DNA of 58,725 nucleotides from Clostridiaceae bacterium (GTDB taxonomy: Bacteria; Bacillota; Clostridia; Peptostreptococcales; Tindalliaceae): NCBI GenBank assembly GCA_024635995.1, contig JAGXHW010000026.1, forward strand, positions 1 through 58,725, given 5' to 3'. Below, piece after piece: positions 26,664-36,278 of this stretch. The number at the start of each line of letters is the position of its first letter. Position 1 is the first letter of the stretch. Below the pieces are notes generated by a model, which worked only from the letters and a program-made list of their open reading frames with translations, did not search any database and was not told the DNA's origin. Both the position numbers and the translations under genes were made by a program.

Positions 26664-26694
26664 AGTACGGGAGCAAATCATCCCGTACTTTTTT
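26664..26694 (+). terminator. Intrinsic terminator, plus strand
   Basis: A perfect 9-bp stem (AGTACGGGA/TCCCGTACT) with an 8-base loop runs into six Ts. Only the decayed remnant lies upstream in this direction, so the terminator has outlived its gene. Confidence 0.8.
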
Positions 26695-26812
26695 GCAGCT
26701 TTATTGGACATAATTCGTACATCACGTATCGTACTTCCGGAAACTGCCTCCACCAATCTGTGATGCAACTATAGTATATGGAGGCTAATTATCCCATCTT
26801 TGAAATAAGACC

Positions 26813-26848
26813 AAAAAGAGGCAGGAGAACCGTCCCCCCGCCTCTTTT
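26813..26848 (-). terminator. Terminator of ahcY
   Basis: The minus strand shows a 9-bp stem (AAAAGAGGC/GCCTCTTTT) starting 9 bases after the ahcY stop, with a T-run; its plus-strand reading is also T-rich. Confidence 0.8.
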
Positions 26849-26856
26849 CCAGGCGT

Positions 26857-28092
26857 TTACGCGTGGTCAAACTGCTTCATGTAGTTGGTTTGTTTGGGGG
26901 TGAGGGTGTCGATGACAACTCCCAGGGTTTCCAGTTTCATCTGGGCCACCTGGCGGTCCAGGTGTTCCGGCACGTCATAAACACCGGGTTCCAGGGAGTT
27001 TTGTGCCAGGTATTCTGCGCAGAGGGCCTGGACTGCAAAGGAAGTGTCCATGATTTCCGCCGGATGTCCGTCGCCCGAAGCCAGGTTCACCAGTCGTCCT
27101 TCGGCGATGAGGAAAACTTCCCTGTCATTGGGCAGGGTATAGGCCACGATGTTCTGGCGCACCGTCCGCTTGCTGACAGCATGAGCTTCCAGGGCTTCGT
27201 ACTCTACTTCCACGTTAAAATGTCCGGCGTTGGTGAGGATGGCCCCTTCTTTCAGCAGGGGAAAATGGGGGGTGGTGATCACATCGCAGCAGCCGGTGAC
27301 GGTGACAAAGATATCTCCCAGGAGGCAAGCCTCCGTCATTGGCATGACGGTGAAACCGTCCATCACGGCTTCAATGGCTTTGATGGCGTCGATTTCCGTG
27401 ACAATGACATTGGCGCCCAGCCCCTTGGCTTTGTTAGCCACACCCTTGCCGCACCAGCCATACCCGGCCACCACAACGTTTTTGCCGGCAATGATCAGGT
27501 TGGTGGTCTGCATAATGCCTGTCCACACGGACTGGCCTGTGCCGTAACGGTTATCAAAGAGGTATTTACTCATGGCGTCGTTGACGGAGATCATGGGAAA
27601 TTTCAATTGCCCTTCCGCCTCCCGGGCTTTCATCCGCAACACCCCGGTGGTGGTTTCCTCGCAGCCTCCAATGATCCGTGGAATCAGGTGGGGAAATTCG
27701 TCATGAACCAGCTGCACCACGTCACCCCCATCGTCCAGAATGATGTGGGGTTCCTCCCGGATCATCTCCCGGATAAACTGCAGGTATTCTTCCGGGTTGC
27801 AGCCATGCTTGGCAAAGACCTTCACCCCGCGGGCCGCAATAGCTGCCGCCACATCGTCCTGGGTGGAGAGGGGGTTGCTGCCGGCGAGAAACACATGAGC
27901 CCCGCCGGCCTGTAGCACTTCACAAAGATGGGCGGTTTTGGCTTCCAGGTGAATGCATACGGCAATTTTCAGTCCCTTAAAAGGCTGTTCTTTCTGGAAG
28001 CGGTCTTCGATAGCCTTTAAGACCGGCATGTGGGCAGCCACCCAGTCCAGTTTCTGGTTGCCGGTGACAAGCAGTTGTTCCCTGTTTTCCAT
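26857..28092 (-). CDS. ahcY: Adenosylhomocysteinase, short form
   Basis: This NAD-dependent enzyme splits S-adenosylhomocysteine to homocysteine and adenosine in the activated-methyl cycle. The 411-residue protein shows substrate residues in HLEAKTAHL, DDGGDVVQLVH, GCEETTTGVLRM and VNDAMSKYLFDNRYGTGQS. The Rossmann motif is VVVAGYGWCGKG, followed by NAGHFNVEV. It lacks the roughly 40-residue insertion and the HYRY C-terminus of eukaryal forms, as in Thermotoga and archaeal enzymes, some of which prefer S-inosylhomocysteine. AAGGAGG precedes the ATG. It is monocistronic, and a long opposite-strand frame inside it is a shadow. Confidence 0.95.
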   Translation of the reverse strand: MENREQLLVTGNQKLDWVAAHMPVLKAIEDRFQKEQPFKGLKIAVCIHLEAKTAHLCEVLQAGGAHVFLAGSNPLSTQDDVAAAIAARGVKVFAKHGCNPEEYLQFIREMIREEPHIILDDGGDVVQLVHDEFPHLIPRIIGGCEETTTGVLRMKAREAEGQLKFPMISVNDAMSKYLFDNRYGTGQSVWTGIMQTTNLIIAGKNVVVAGYGWCGKGVANKAKGLGANVIVTEIDAIKAIEAVMDGFTVMPMTEACLLGDIFVTVTGCCDVITTPHFPLLKEGAILTNAGHFNVEVEYEALEAHAVSKRTVRQNIVAYTLPNDREVFLIAEGRLVNLASGDGHPAEIMDTSFAVQALCAEYLAQNSLEPGVYDVPEHLDRQVAQMKLETLGVVIDTLTPKQTNYMKQFDHA

Positions 28093-28183
28093 GGGTTGTT
28101 CCTCCTTATTGGCTCTCTATTTATTGATAAACAGGATTCTCTCCTGATGTGGTAATGGCAGGTTCAATGACCATGTTACCATC

Positions 28184-28191
28184 AGTATAGC
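28184..28191 (-). promoter_or_regulatory. Candidate extended -10 of the ahcY promoter
   Basis: On the minus strand TG-C-TATACT lies about 92 bases upstream of ahcY; no good -35 box is seen. No SAH or SAM riboswitch pattern was recognised in the leader. Confidence 0.4.
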
Positions 28192-28377
28192 ATATTCGGA
28201 ATATCGGTGCCGGAGCAATCAAGCCGTTGCGATTTACTGGTATTCTTCAAGATGTGCTTTCAATGAATGTGCCTTCAAGGAAGTTCAAATAGATTGGGTT
28301 ATTGTTGCCTTTCAAAGCAGAGTAAGGTACCCTTATATGTGATTGCCCAACTCAAAATTCTACAGGGAGCTGATACA

Positions 28378-29310
28378 GTGGCACTGACACATGACCAGTC
28401 AGAAGCAACAACAGAACAGAACTCTTCTGAGAGCACCTCATCAAAAAAACAGCCAATAACACAATTCACCCAATTGGGACGTTTTCTGAAGCAAAACCAG
28501 CGGTGGATTGTCTTCCTCCTATTACTTGTTCTCATGGTCCTTCATACCCGTGATATTTACCTGATTCCCCCAGAAAGTGCCATGCCCATGACCTGGCTGG
28601 GTTATGGAATCGGCAGCCTTATAACTTTGGCTGTCAGAAGGTACAAGAAAGAACCTTTGTCCCGGTTCCTCCTGTATTCCACCGTGGTGGGCCTGACCAT
28701 GTCCGCCAACTATTTCCTTTATCAGACAGGCATTTGGATGCCCAGCTACGTGGTCTTCATCGCAGTGGTCGGCCTGGTGCTCATCGTTGACATCATTCAA
28801 ACTGATCATTCCCATGTATTATTGAAAACCGGTATTGTGCTGCTGGCAGTGGCCCTCTTCTTCTCCTCGGATTATGAACAGTACCAAAACCGGCTGCTGA
28901 AGGACCATCGCTTTGATCACTACATACGTAACACCTTCGATCTTCAGGCACCCTTGTCTGCCGAAGATCTTCAACAGATTGAAGGCTTTTACATTACCAG
29001 CTATAATCACATCAGCCGACTGGATGGTATCGAACACTTTACCAATCTCAACCGGCTCACCATCTGGGAGTCCAGCTTAATCCAGGATCTGACACTGGTG
29101 GCTGACCTGCCCTATCTGCAGCACCTTCGGTTTTATGAAGTGCTGTTGAAAGATGTAGATCAGATGGAATCCATGGGCCAGCTGACCTCCATTCGCCTGC
29201 AGCGAACCCAGTTTGAAAATGAAGCACTGTTTCAACAACTGGTGCAGCAACAGGGGATTCAGCTGGAAGGTTTGAACACGCAGGAGGACACGATCATACA
29301 CATCCCTTAA
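28378..29310 (+). CDS. Membrane protein with C-terminal leucine-rich-like repeats
   Basis: A 310-residue protein. An N-terminal Ser/Thr/Gln-rich stretch (1-40) is followed by five or so hydrophobic segments (about 42-62, 70-85, 98-115, 123-142, 147-165). A soluble C-terminal region (about 185-310) then carries leucine-rich-type repeats (IEGFYITSYNHISRLDGIEH, FTNLNRLTIWESSLIQDLTL, LPYLQHLRFYEVLLKDV). The start is taken as GTG at 28378 with GGGAG eight bases upstream; an upstream ATG at 28267 has no site. Function is unknown. A tail-like relative may survive as a fragment at 50.84 kb. Confidence 0.7.
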   Translation: MALTHDQSEATTEQNSSESTSSKKQPITQFTQLGRFLKQNQRWIVFLLLLVLMVLHTRDIYLIPPESAMPMTWLGYGIGSLITLAVRRYKKEPLSRFLLYSTVVGLTMSANYFLYQTGIWMPSYVVFIAVVGLVLIVDIIQTDHSHVLLKTGIVLLAVALFFSSDYEQYQNRLLKDHRFDHYIRNTFDLQAPLSAEDLQQIEGFYITSYNHISRLDGIEHFTNLNRLTIWESSLIQDLTLVADLPYLQHLRFYEVLLKDVDQMESMGQLTSIRLQRTQFENEALFQQLVQQQGIQLEGLNTQEDTIIHIP

Positions 29311-29453
29311 AACCGGGGCTGTTCGTTAAAATGACACCAGATCAGGACCTTGCGAAGCAATATAAAAAGAAGTATGCTATGATCAACGGATGAATGGATT
29401 AAAAGCATTCTTTGAGAAGATGAACCGGTAAGCACTCATCATGAGAAAAGAAG

Positions 29454-29945
29454 GTGACAAGCTTGAACATAACGCTTTACATTGTCACAGCAATACTACT
29501 GGTAGTGGCTTATGTAAAAGACCCCAGGAAAACGAAAATGGCCCTGAAGAAATCCTGGAAAGCATTCGAAAATATTATGCCGCAGATATTAGTTGTTTTT
29601 CTGCTGGTGGGGTTAATGATGGCCCTGTTGAACCCACAGATCATATCTGCCATGATTGGTGAAAGATCAGGGTGGTTTGGCGTAGTGTTGGCAGCTTTGG
29701 TGGGCGCAATAACCCTTATCCCCGGTTTTGTGGCTTTTCCAACGGCAGCGCTGTTATTGGAGAATGGAGCAGGGTATATGCAGATCGGGGCTTTTATTTC
29801 TGCACTGATGATGGTGGGCGTTGTCACCATACCCGTGGAAATAAAATATTTTGGTAAAAAGCTTACCCTTTACCGGAATCTGTTGGCCTTCGGCTTTTCC
29901 TTTGTGGTGGCTTACGTCATCGGACAGGTGGTGACACGTCTATGA
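29454..29945 (+). CDS. Permease half-subunit 1 (YraQ/ArsP-like)
   Basis: A 163-residue membrane protein with four or five spans and the motif region VGAITLIPGFVAFPTAALLLENGAG typical of the DUF318/ArsP_1 permease family, in which one chain normally carries two such halves. The start may be GTG at 29454 or, better placed behind AAGGTG, TTG at 29463. Its stop overlaps the next gene's ATG by four bases (ATGA), so the two halves are made together and probably form one heteromeric transporter. Confidence 0.75.
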   Translation: MTSLNITLYIVTAILLVVAYVKDPRKTKMALKKSWKAFENIMPQILVVFLLVGLMMALLNPQIISAMIGERSGWFGVVLAALVGAITLIPGFVAFPTAALLLENGAGYMQIGAFISALMMVGVVTIPVEIKYFGKKLTLYRNLLAFGFSFVVAYVIGQVVTRL

Positions 29946-30487
29946 CAATAAAAAAAGGGTTGCACCGATACCGCGGATTTATGATCACCATGGCCCTTAT
30001 GCTGGGTTTAACAATGTTCAATCGTGAACTGGGCATAAACGCACTGGAGATCTCGGCCTACTCCTTTAAAGAAATGTTCTTTATCCTGCCCCCCATCTTT
30101 ATTCTGCTGGGATTACTGGATATATGGGTGCCGCGTGAAACCATGATAAAATACATGGGAGAAGGCTCAGGGCTGAAAGGTGTTCTCCTTGCCTTCTTTA
30201 TCGGTTCTGCTGCCGCAGGTCCTCTCTATGGGGCTTTTCCCGTAGCGGCGGTATTTATGAAAAAAGGGGTAAAATTCAGCAACATATTAATTTTCATTGG
30301 TGCCTGGTCCACTACAAAAATACCCATGTTTCTATTTGAAGTGGCTTCCATGGGCCGTGTTTTTGCCATCACACGCCTGCTCATTAACATTCCAGGGATC
30401 ATCATCATTGCTAAGGTATTAACTGCCTTAATGAAGGAAGATGAAATAAAATCCATTTACGATACTGCTGAAAAAATGGTGGCGTAA
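29942..30487 (+). CDS. Permease half-subunit 2 (YraQ/ArsP-like)
   Basis: A 181-residue membrane protein with four or five spans and the repeated family motif (IGSAAAGPLYGAFPVAAVFMKKGV), which mirrors the PGFVAFPTAALLLENG motif in its partner. It pairs with the upstream half through an ATGA overlap. ArsP-type permeases export organoarsenicals and other small substrates, but the substrate here is unknown. Directly after its stop the same frame runs into a receiver-domain remnant. Confidence 0.75.
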   Translation: MTIKKGLHRYRGFMITMALMLGLTMFNRELGINALEISAYSFKEMFFILPPIFILLGLLDIWVPRETMIKYMGEGSGLKGVLLAFFIGSAAAGPLYGAFPVAAVFMKKGVKFSNILIFIGAWSTTKIPMFLFEVASMGRVFAITRLLINIPGIIIIAKVLTALMKEDEIKSIYDTAEKMVA

Positions 30488-30589
30488 ACAGAGACCATAG
30501 CCCAGTGCCTTGAGACCGGAATGGATGGTTATTTAGCCAAACCATTTAAAGTTATTCAGTTGAGAGAAATGGTTAAAAAACTTGTATAA
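30488..30589 (+). pseudogene. C-terminal tail of a response-regulator receiver domain
   Basis: Immediately after the permease stop codon, in the same frame, 33 codons encode CLETGMDGYLAKPFKVIQL and on to KKLV-stop. This is the last helix-strand-helix of a CheY-like domain with its conserved GMDGYLAKP lysine. No upstream receiver sequence remains. It is a fragment left by a deletion. Confidence 0.75.
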
Positions 30590-30671
30590 TTCCATGCGTC
30601 CCGAAAATTCAGATGAAACGAAAGGTAACAAACTCCGTCTTGTTATATAAACAGTCTACGGAGGGGATCTT

Positions 30672-31163
30672 ATGAAGAAAAAACTGATGGCACGAAAAAT
30701 AATCATCCTGTTTATTCTATCCATTGCAATCTTTACAGCAGCCTGCACGCAAAGTGAAGTCGTTGATAAAGTTGGCGCCTATACAACCGTCATTGATAAA
30801 CTGTATGAAGAGGACACTGCCCTTAATAACAACATAAACTATATCGCAGTGGATACATCTTCAATCATAAATTTAAATGACGAAGAAAAAGCAGCACTGT
30901 TAAAAGAACTTGAAAGCTATGGTTTCACAGTGCTGGATATGACCATTGAGGAACTTAAAGAAGAGGGCTATATAAAGGATTTATACTTTGAAGAAGGTAT
31001 ATTGTTCGAAATTGAAGATGAGCCAATAGAAGGAAATTCCATCACCATGGACATCTCTAAATGGCGTTCTGGACTGGGTGCCATTGGCTATGATGGTACC
31101 GTTGTCACGTTTAAAAATGAAAAATGGGAGATCGAAACACCAGGAGCTGCTTGGATCAGTTAA
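30672..31163 (+). CDS. Putative lipoprotein
   Basis: A 163-residue protein with a lipoprotein signal peptide: basic start (KKKLMARK), hydrophobic core (IIILFILSIAIF) and a lipobox-type FTAAC with Cys near residue 25. The mature part is acidic and mixed alpha/beta with no recognised domain. GGAGGGG lies before the ATG. Its function is unknown; it is anchored on the outer face of the membrane. It sits alone between the permease pair and the reductase. Confidence 0.75.
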   Translation: MKKKLMARKIIILFILSIAIFTAACTQSEVVDKVGAYTTVIDKLYEEDTALNNNINYIAVDTSSIINLNDEEKAALLKELESYGFTVLDMTIEELKEEGYIKDLYFEEGILFEIEDEPIEGNSITMDISKWRSGLGAIGYDGTVVTFKNEKWEIETPGAAWIS

Positions 31164-31247
31164 TTCAAATCCTTTGTATTGGGTAGTTAATACTTGTACA
31201 AAGAACATGATCGAGTTATCTCATTGATAGTGTTGGAAGGAGTTTTG

Positions 31248-32255
31248 ATGATGAAGGACAGTTTTCGTTCATTTCGCATCACCAAAGAGGAAGATGGTTA
31301 CACAAGAGCCGTCCTTCAACGACAAAAAGAGGATTTACCGGAAGGGGATGTACTGATCCAGGTGCTGTACTCCTCCCTGAATTATAAGGACGCCCTGTCC
31401 TGTATCGGCAATAAGGGCGTTACCCGTCATTATCCCCACACGCCCGGCATTGACGCTGCCGGTGTTGTGGAAGCATCATCAGATGCGGCCTTTACACCCG
31501 GCGAAGAAGTGATTGTCACCGGGTACGACCTGGGCATGAACACCGACGGCGGTTTCGGCGAATATATCCGGGTGCCGGCGCAGTGGGTGGTGAAGCGCCC
31601 AAAAGGACTGACACTGAAGGAAGCCATGATCTATGGCACCGCCGGCTTTACGGCGGCGCTGTCCGTTCATAAGCTGCTGCTGTCTGTTAAAAAAGATGAC
31701 GGCGAAATTCTCATCACCGGCGGCACCGGCGGAGTGGCCACCAACGCCGCTAAAATTCTGGTGAAACTGGGGTTTGACGTGGTCATGGCCACAGGGAAAG
31801 TTGACACCCAAAAAGAGTCACTGATGAACCTGGGCATAAAAGACGTAATCTCCCGGGAAGACGCGGAAGACACCACAGGCAAAGCGATGCTGAAACCAAG
31901 GTGGGCTGGTGTCATTGATACCGTTGGCGGTAATACACTGGCATCCGCTTTAAAAACCACTCATTACAACGGCGCAGTGACCACCTGCGGCAATGTGGGC
32001 GGTGACCATTTTGAAAGCTCTGTGTATCCTTTTATTATCAGGAGCATTACCCTTTACGGTATTGATTCAGTGCAGTGCCCCATGGACCTGCGTATGGAAA
32101 TCTGGCATCTGCTTTCCAGTTCATGGAAATCGGAAAACCTGGAAGCCATGACCCGCCTCATTGGTCTGGAGGAACTGGACGAAAATGTGACAAAAATGCT
32201 GGAAGGCGGCCATTCAGGCCGAATGATACTGGCCCATAAACAGGATTCTGATTGA
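31248..32255 (+). CDS. YhdH/YhfP-type NADPH oxidoreductase
   Basis: A 335-residue medium-chain dehydrogenase/reductase lacking zinc ligands. The N-terminal GroES-like fold shows SSLNYKDALSCIG and PGIDAAGVV, and the nucleotide-binding motif is ITGGTGGVATNAAKIL. The family is related to acrylyl-CoA reductase AcuI and quinone reductases and reduces activated double bonds. The start at 31248 has AGGAG five bases upstream (31251 is equally possible); an 18-codon extension has no site. It is monocistronic and ends at a strong two-way terminator. Confidence 0.9.
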   Translation: MMKDSFRSFRITKEEDGYTRAVLQRQKEDLPEGDVLIQVLYSSLNYKDALSCIGNKGVTRHYPHTPGIDAAGVVEASSDAAFTPGEEVIVTGYDLGMNTDGGFGEYIRVPAQWVVKRPKGLTLKEAMIYGTAGFTAALSVHKLLLSVKKDDGEILITGGTGGVATNAAKILVKLGFDVVMATGKVDTQKESLMNLGIKDVISREDAEDTTGKAMLKPRWAGVIDTVGGNTLASALKTTHYNGAVTTCGNVGGDHFESSVYPFIIRSITLYGIDSVQCPMDLRMEIWHLLSSSWKSENLEAMTRLIGLEELDENVTKMLEGGHSGRMILAHKQDSD

Positions 32256-32284
32256 CAGTTCGCTTATGTTACGCACGTAAAGAC

Positions 32285-32335
32285 AAAGGCACACCCCCTG
32301 GTTGATCGACTAACAACCTCAGGGGTGTGCCTTTT
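32285..32335. terminator. Bidirectional terminator
   Basis: A roughly 16-bp stem (AAAGGCACACCCC with GGGGTGTGCCTTT, extended inward by CTG/CAG) has an A-rich left and T-rich right flank. It serves the convergent reductase and MACPF genes. Confidence 0.9.
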
Positions 32336-32348
32336 CGTCTTGCCCCGA

Positions 32349-34442
32349 TTATCTGTCGTACTTAATGTATATGAATTTTCCTTCTACACTTTTGTTAACG
32401 TCTGCCGGGCTTTGTGTGTTTTGCCAATACACACTGGACCAATCAGGTTTGACACTGTCAGGTTTATTAAGAGCAACAGCCATGTCGGTGATTGGCGGCA
32501 TCGTATTCGCCTTGGTCGTCCACAGATAAATAAAATCTCCGCCGGAACCCCAGTTTAAATCCATGCCAATTCGCGTATAATCAACGTAATTTGAATTGTG
32601 ATTCACGGTATTTGTCGCCGATGGCGCCGAACTGGTTCTGTATTCCATAAAGAAATCAGTGTATGCCTCATTGATATTTTCGCCCAGTTTATAGGTCAAG
32701 TAGATGTATTTTCCCCCTGCACCTGCGTTCAGGTCAACGTTCACCAGCTGATATTCAGGAGGACACTTGCTTCTAGCCGTCCATTCGTTATCATCTGCGA
32801 CGAATTTGATATCGATGACATATTTTTGCAGGGGCCACTGGTTTCCCTGGGCCAAATTCTGCTTTTCGAATTCGGCTTTAAGGTAAGCAGCCCTGGCTGG
32901 ATCACTGCAAAGCTCCCAAATAGGTACAAGGGCCTTGGCTGTGGTAGTGCCGAAATCCACAAGCGTCCCATGCTCCTCCAATGTGGCTTCCCACTTCGTC
33001 AGTATGTTGGGATCGGTTGTAAATTGACTGACATTTAACGTGAAACCGCCGCCATAGCTGTGGAATTCTTCCTTCTTATTGCTGTCATACTGAGATTTAT
33101 TCTTGACGTTTTGATATGAACCACTGCCGCCAACACTGAATACGACGGCATTAAAGTCTGCTTTTGCTGCGATTTTAAAGTTCTCGAAACTGGTTGAGGC
33201 CTCAGAGCTTGCAGTGACGCTGTAATCAACTCTTCCACCGGTAATCGTATCGACAAGTACAAAGTGGCCGAAATTTGCAAAAACCGTATTTGCAGGTGTG
33301 TTGTTGTCATTCAGCAACATCTTGGCATCTGCCGTGAGGTATTGTTTTAAGTCGGTCGCTCCGGTGACATATACGCCATACTTTTTAACGATATGGCTAT
33401 AGGTGGAGAAATAGTTGTTCAGTTCCTGTGTGCGCGTCGTATCAAAATTAGATTTAACCGAACCGCCAAAACCAAAATAACTGCCCGACGCACCTATACT
33501 TGTTGATATGCTGTTACTGTATGACCTGATGGATTCGCTGACAGTTTGCGTGGAGTTTGCCTCATCATAACGAATTCGTTCCATTCTTTGGTCCTGAATG
33601 AGCTTCGTGGTATCTAAAACCGGCTGTTTTAACGAATCCACAGATGCATATTTGCCAAAGACATCATATCCCCGGCCTATTCGCATAACCACTGGAATAT
33701 CTGATTCATTCATCGTTACTTTATAAGGTTTACCAAGAACGTCTATTCCCCAGTTTTCTTTGAGCATACTAATATCAATTGATTTAAGCAGTGTCAATTG
33801 AGTGGATAGATCCGGCTTTGTATCCAGTTTTATATCTGGCAGCTTGATATCTGGCTGAAGTATTGGGGATTCCACTACTTTAGAAATTGGTGGTAAACCC
33901 GGCTTAATAATACCTGATTCTCCTGATGAGGCGGGTTTTGTAACAGTTGCCTTTCTGGTGGCTGCATCCCATTCAACGTCACAGCCCAGCGTTTCGGAAA
34001 CAAACCGTAGGGGCAGCATGGTACGTCCGTTGACAATCAGAGGTTTTACATTGGCATTTTCTGCATCAATGGGAACACTTATACCATTGACCATTGCATT
34101 GTTTTGTCCAATCCATAGTTCCACTTTTGTTTCACCTAATACCACCGTTACTTTTTTTGTTTCACCATCCCAGGAAACATCCGCACCTAATGGAGTCGCG
34201 GCATATTTTATTGGCAGCAACGTCCTGTTTTCAATAACGGTAGGGCTAACATCCATAACAATAAGTTCACCGTTGACAGTGTATGTATTGTGATCAAGGA
34301 TGAAGGCCATCACGGTTTCCTGGTCTGAGGTTTCAGCAGTGGCCATTAATGGAAATACCAACATTAAAATCGCCAATACCCACGCTATTGATACTACCTG
34401 AGGTGAAACCCTTCGACATCTTGTAGTCATAAACGTTTTCAT
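32349..34442 (-). CDS. Secreted MACPF (perforin-like) protein with copper-amine-oxidase-N and MABP-like domains
   Basis: A 697-residue exported protein. A signal peptide (about 12-37) is followed by a copper-amine-oxidase N-terminal-like domain (about 40-170; INGRTMLPLRFVSETLG-type repeats), often used by Firmicutes for wall association. After a linker comes a MACPF pore-forming region (about 245-500) with the family signature FGHFVLVDTITGG and amphipathic Ser/Gly-rich segments. The C-terminal domain (about 545-697) has three DLNxGxGGxxIYL-type units, as in MABP domains that bind membranes. GGGAGG precedes the ATG. A membrane-attacking or toxin-like role is inferred; no immunity gene is recognised. 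Confidence 0.82.
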   Translation of the reverse strand: MKTFMTTRCRRVSPQVVSIAWVLAILMLVFPLMATAETSDQETVMAFILDHNTYTVNGELIVMDVSPTVIENRTLLPIKYAATPLGADVSWDGETKKVTVVLGETKVELWIGQNNAMVNGISVPIDAENANVKPLIVNGRTMLPLRFVSETLGCDVEWDAATRKATVTKPASSGESGIIKPGLPPISKVVESPILQPDIKLPDIKLDTKPDLSTQLTLLKSIDISMLKENWGIDVLGKPYKVTMNESDIPVVMRIGRGYDVFGKYASVDSLKQPVLDTTKLIQDQRMERIRYDEANSTQTVSESIRSYSNSISTSIGASGSYFGFGGSVKSNFDTTRTQELNNYFSTYSHIVKKYGVYVTGATDLKQYLTADAKMLLNDNNTPANTVFANFGHFVLVDTITGGRVDYSVTASSEASTSFENFKIAAKADFNAVVFSVGGSGSYQNVKNKSQYDSNKKEEFHSYGGGFTLNVSQFTTDPNILTKWEATLEEHGTLVDFGTTTAKALVPIWELCSDPARAAYLKAEFEKQNLAQGNQWPLQKYVIDIKFVADDNEWTARSKCPPEYQLVNVDLNAGAGGKYIYLTYKLGENINEAYTDFFMEYRTSSAPSATNTVNHNSNYVDYTRIGMDLNWGSGGDFIYLWTTKANTMPPITDMAVALNKPDSVKPDWSSVYWQNTQSPADVNKSVEGKFIYIKYDR

Positions 34443-34716
34443 TAAACTTACCTCCCTTCAGATATTAACAGCCGTCCTGTTTTTTTCTGAATATTCAGTT
34501 TTTTATTGCCAGTAAAACGCTACTCAATATGGATTCCCGGAGTGGTTTTAGATGCTCCTCCTTCCCCCCTTCCGTAAACCCCAACCAATTCTTTGCCTTA
34601 ACGTATCATTGATGAATTCAAACATTGATGTTGGCGTTACTGCCACTTTTTTATCATAAATATTACGTACATTCTACACCCTTACCTACTAAAAAACAAT
34701 ACACACAATACCAGGT

Positions 34717-35997
34717 TTATTTTGCTTCTTTCAGGAAAAAACTGGCTGTTAAAGCAATGGTGCAAAATATCAGGTAAACACGAACGCCATTATGATAGTT
34801 CTGGGCCGTTGCAGAAGTCTTAAGAAACCATGCAACGGCGCTGTTAATGATGGCTGTTCCAAAAAATGGCGATATGTTGACAAAGCCTGTGGCAATGCCA
34901 ACATACTTCTTTTTGTTCAATTCCTTTATATTGGCGAAACATAGCAAGGGCGATATTGACGTAAATCCCATTAGAAAAAGCAAAAGCGTCATTAAAACCC
35001 GGGAGTCAACCTGAGGAACGATAAAAATAAAGACAGACCATAGTAACGACAAAGCGAATAAACCAATCTGCAAGATAATTTTTCGTTTACCCACACGGTC
35101 CGAAATCCATCCAATGAAAGGCGCTCCCACAATAGTGCCGCTTAAAAAAATCATCATATAGCGTGAAGCGGCTTCAATTGACATCCCATATGTACTGGTT
35201 AAATATGAAGGGCCCCATAATCCCGTAAAACTCATATAAGAACCAAAAACCGTAAAGAGTATGATCATATTAAACCAGGTATATTTGTTACCTGCAATTT
35301 CTTTAAATCCAATCATAACACTGCCTGTCGATGAATCACCTTCACTGTCTGCCGACGCACTTCTTTTCTCTGTGTCCGCATAAACCGGTCGGTCCTGGAT
35401 AAAAAGCACAATCACAATGAGCAATGCCAATGTAAACAAAGCCACCACCACATAAGACACACGCCAACCAATCAATAAAGTGGCAAAAACAAAGGGTGAC
35501 GTGGCAATGATCGCCCCCATATTGCCTAACACTGAAGTCATTCCTGCAACTGTGGCAAATTCATTGGCCTTAAACCACAAAGATTGTATTTTAAAGACAG
35601 AAGTGAACATGGTGGCTGCTCCGAAACCAATGAAGACACGTGCCACATAAAGCAGCATCAGTTGATTTGACACCGCGAAAAGCAGGGAGCCAATAAAAAG
35701 GGCCCCCATACCAGTGATCACTACTTTTCTGGGCCCATGAGAATCCACCATCATCCCGATGGGAATCTGCAACATGCCGTAGGTGTAGAAGTATAAAGAC
35801 GCCAGCAGGCTTAGGCTTGTTGGGGTTAAGCCGATCTCTGCACTGAGTATATCGGCGATGACACCAATGGCATATCGATGAAAAAAAGCAATCATGTATG
35901 CAATACCAAAAATTAGCCATACTACCCATTTTGAGTTTATTTTTTTCATTTTATCCCAGCTTTCGACTAACATTTGGTTACCACTGCGAAGATACAT
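34717..35997 (-). CDS. Major facilitator superfamily transporter
   Basis: A 426-residue 12-span transporter. It shows FFHRYAIGVIADIL in TM1, the motif-A-like loop between TM2 and TM3 (MMVDSHGPRKVVITG), the charged central loop (about 205-225) and GWISDRVGKRKI between TM8 and TM9. Two later ATGs exist, at 35973 and 35949; the latter (MKKINSKWVVW) matches a normal MFS start, and no site clearly decides. It resembles the anion:cation symporter/hexuronate-type branch. Substrate is unknown. Bases 34443-34716 downstream and 35998-36278 upstream show no further gene. Confidence 0.85.
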   Translation of the reverse strand: MYLRSGNQMLVESWDKMKKINSKWVVWLIFGIAYMIAFFHRYAIGVIADILSAEIGLTPTSLSLLASLYFYTYGMLQIPIGMMVDSHGPRKVVITGMGALFIGSLLFAVSNQLMLLYVARVFIGFGAATMFTSVFKIQSLWFKANEFATVAGMTSVLGNMGAIIATSPFVFATLLIGWRVSYVVVALFTLALLIVIVLFIQDRPVYADTEKRSASADSEGDSSTGSVMIGFKEIAGNKYTWFNMIILFTVFGSYMSFTGLWGPSYLTSTYGMSIEAASRYMMIFLSGTIVGAPFIGWISDRVGKRKIILQIGLFALSLLWSVFIFIVPQVDSRVLMTLLLFLMGFTSISPLLCFANIKELNKKKYVGIATGFVNISPFFGTAIINSAVAWFLKTSATAQNYHNGVRVYLIFCTIALTASFFLKEAK

Positions 35998-36278
35998 TTA
36001 CTCCGTTTCAGGTCATTGCCTCTATTGCATACTGAAACCGACGCCGCAACAATCGACCAATACCGTATTGCTGCTATAATGAATAATGGACTTCGTGTAT
36101 AATCATGCCTATAAAAGGCTCGACTATACCGATTTTTTTGTAAACACTTTTAAAGTAATAACCTAACACTTTGTGATTTCTAAAGTGAGGTTTTTGTTTC
36201 ATTGTTTTGTTAAAGTAAGGTTGAAAGCAGCAGATAATTCTATTAACCAATGAAATCAATGATGAAGGAGTGTTAAAA

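Noticed and set aside
26863-27915. A 350-codon open frame antisense to ahcY
   Set aside because: It is a shadow of a highly conserved gene: no ribosome-binding site, a His/Gly-rich composition expected from the complement, and no recognisable domain.
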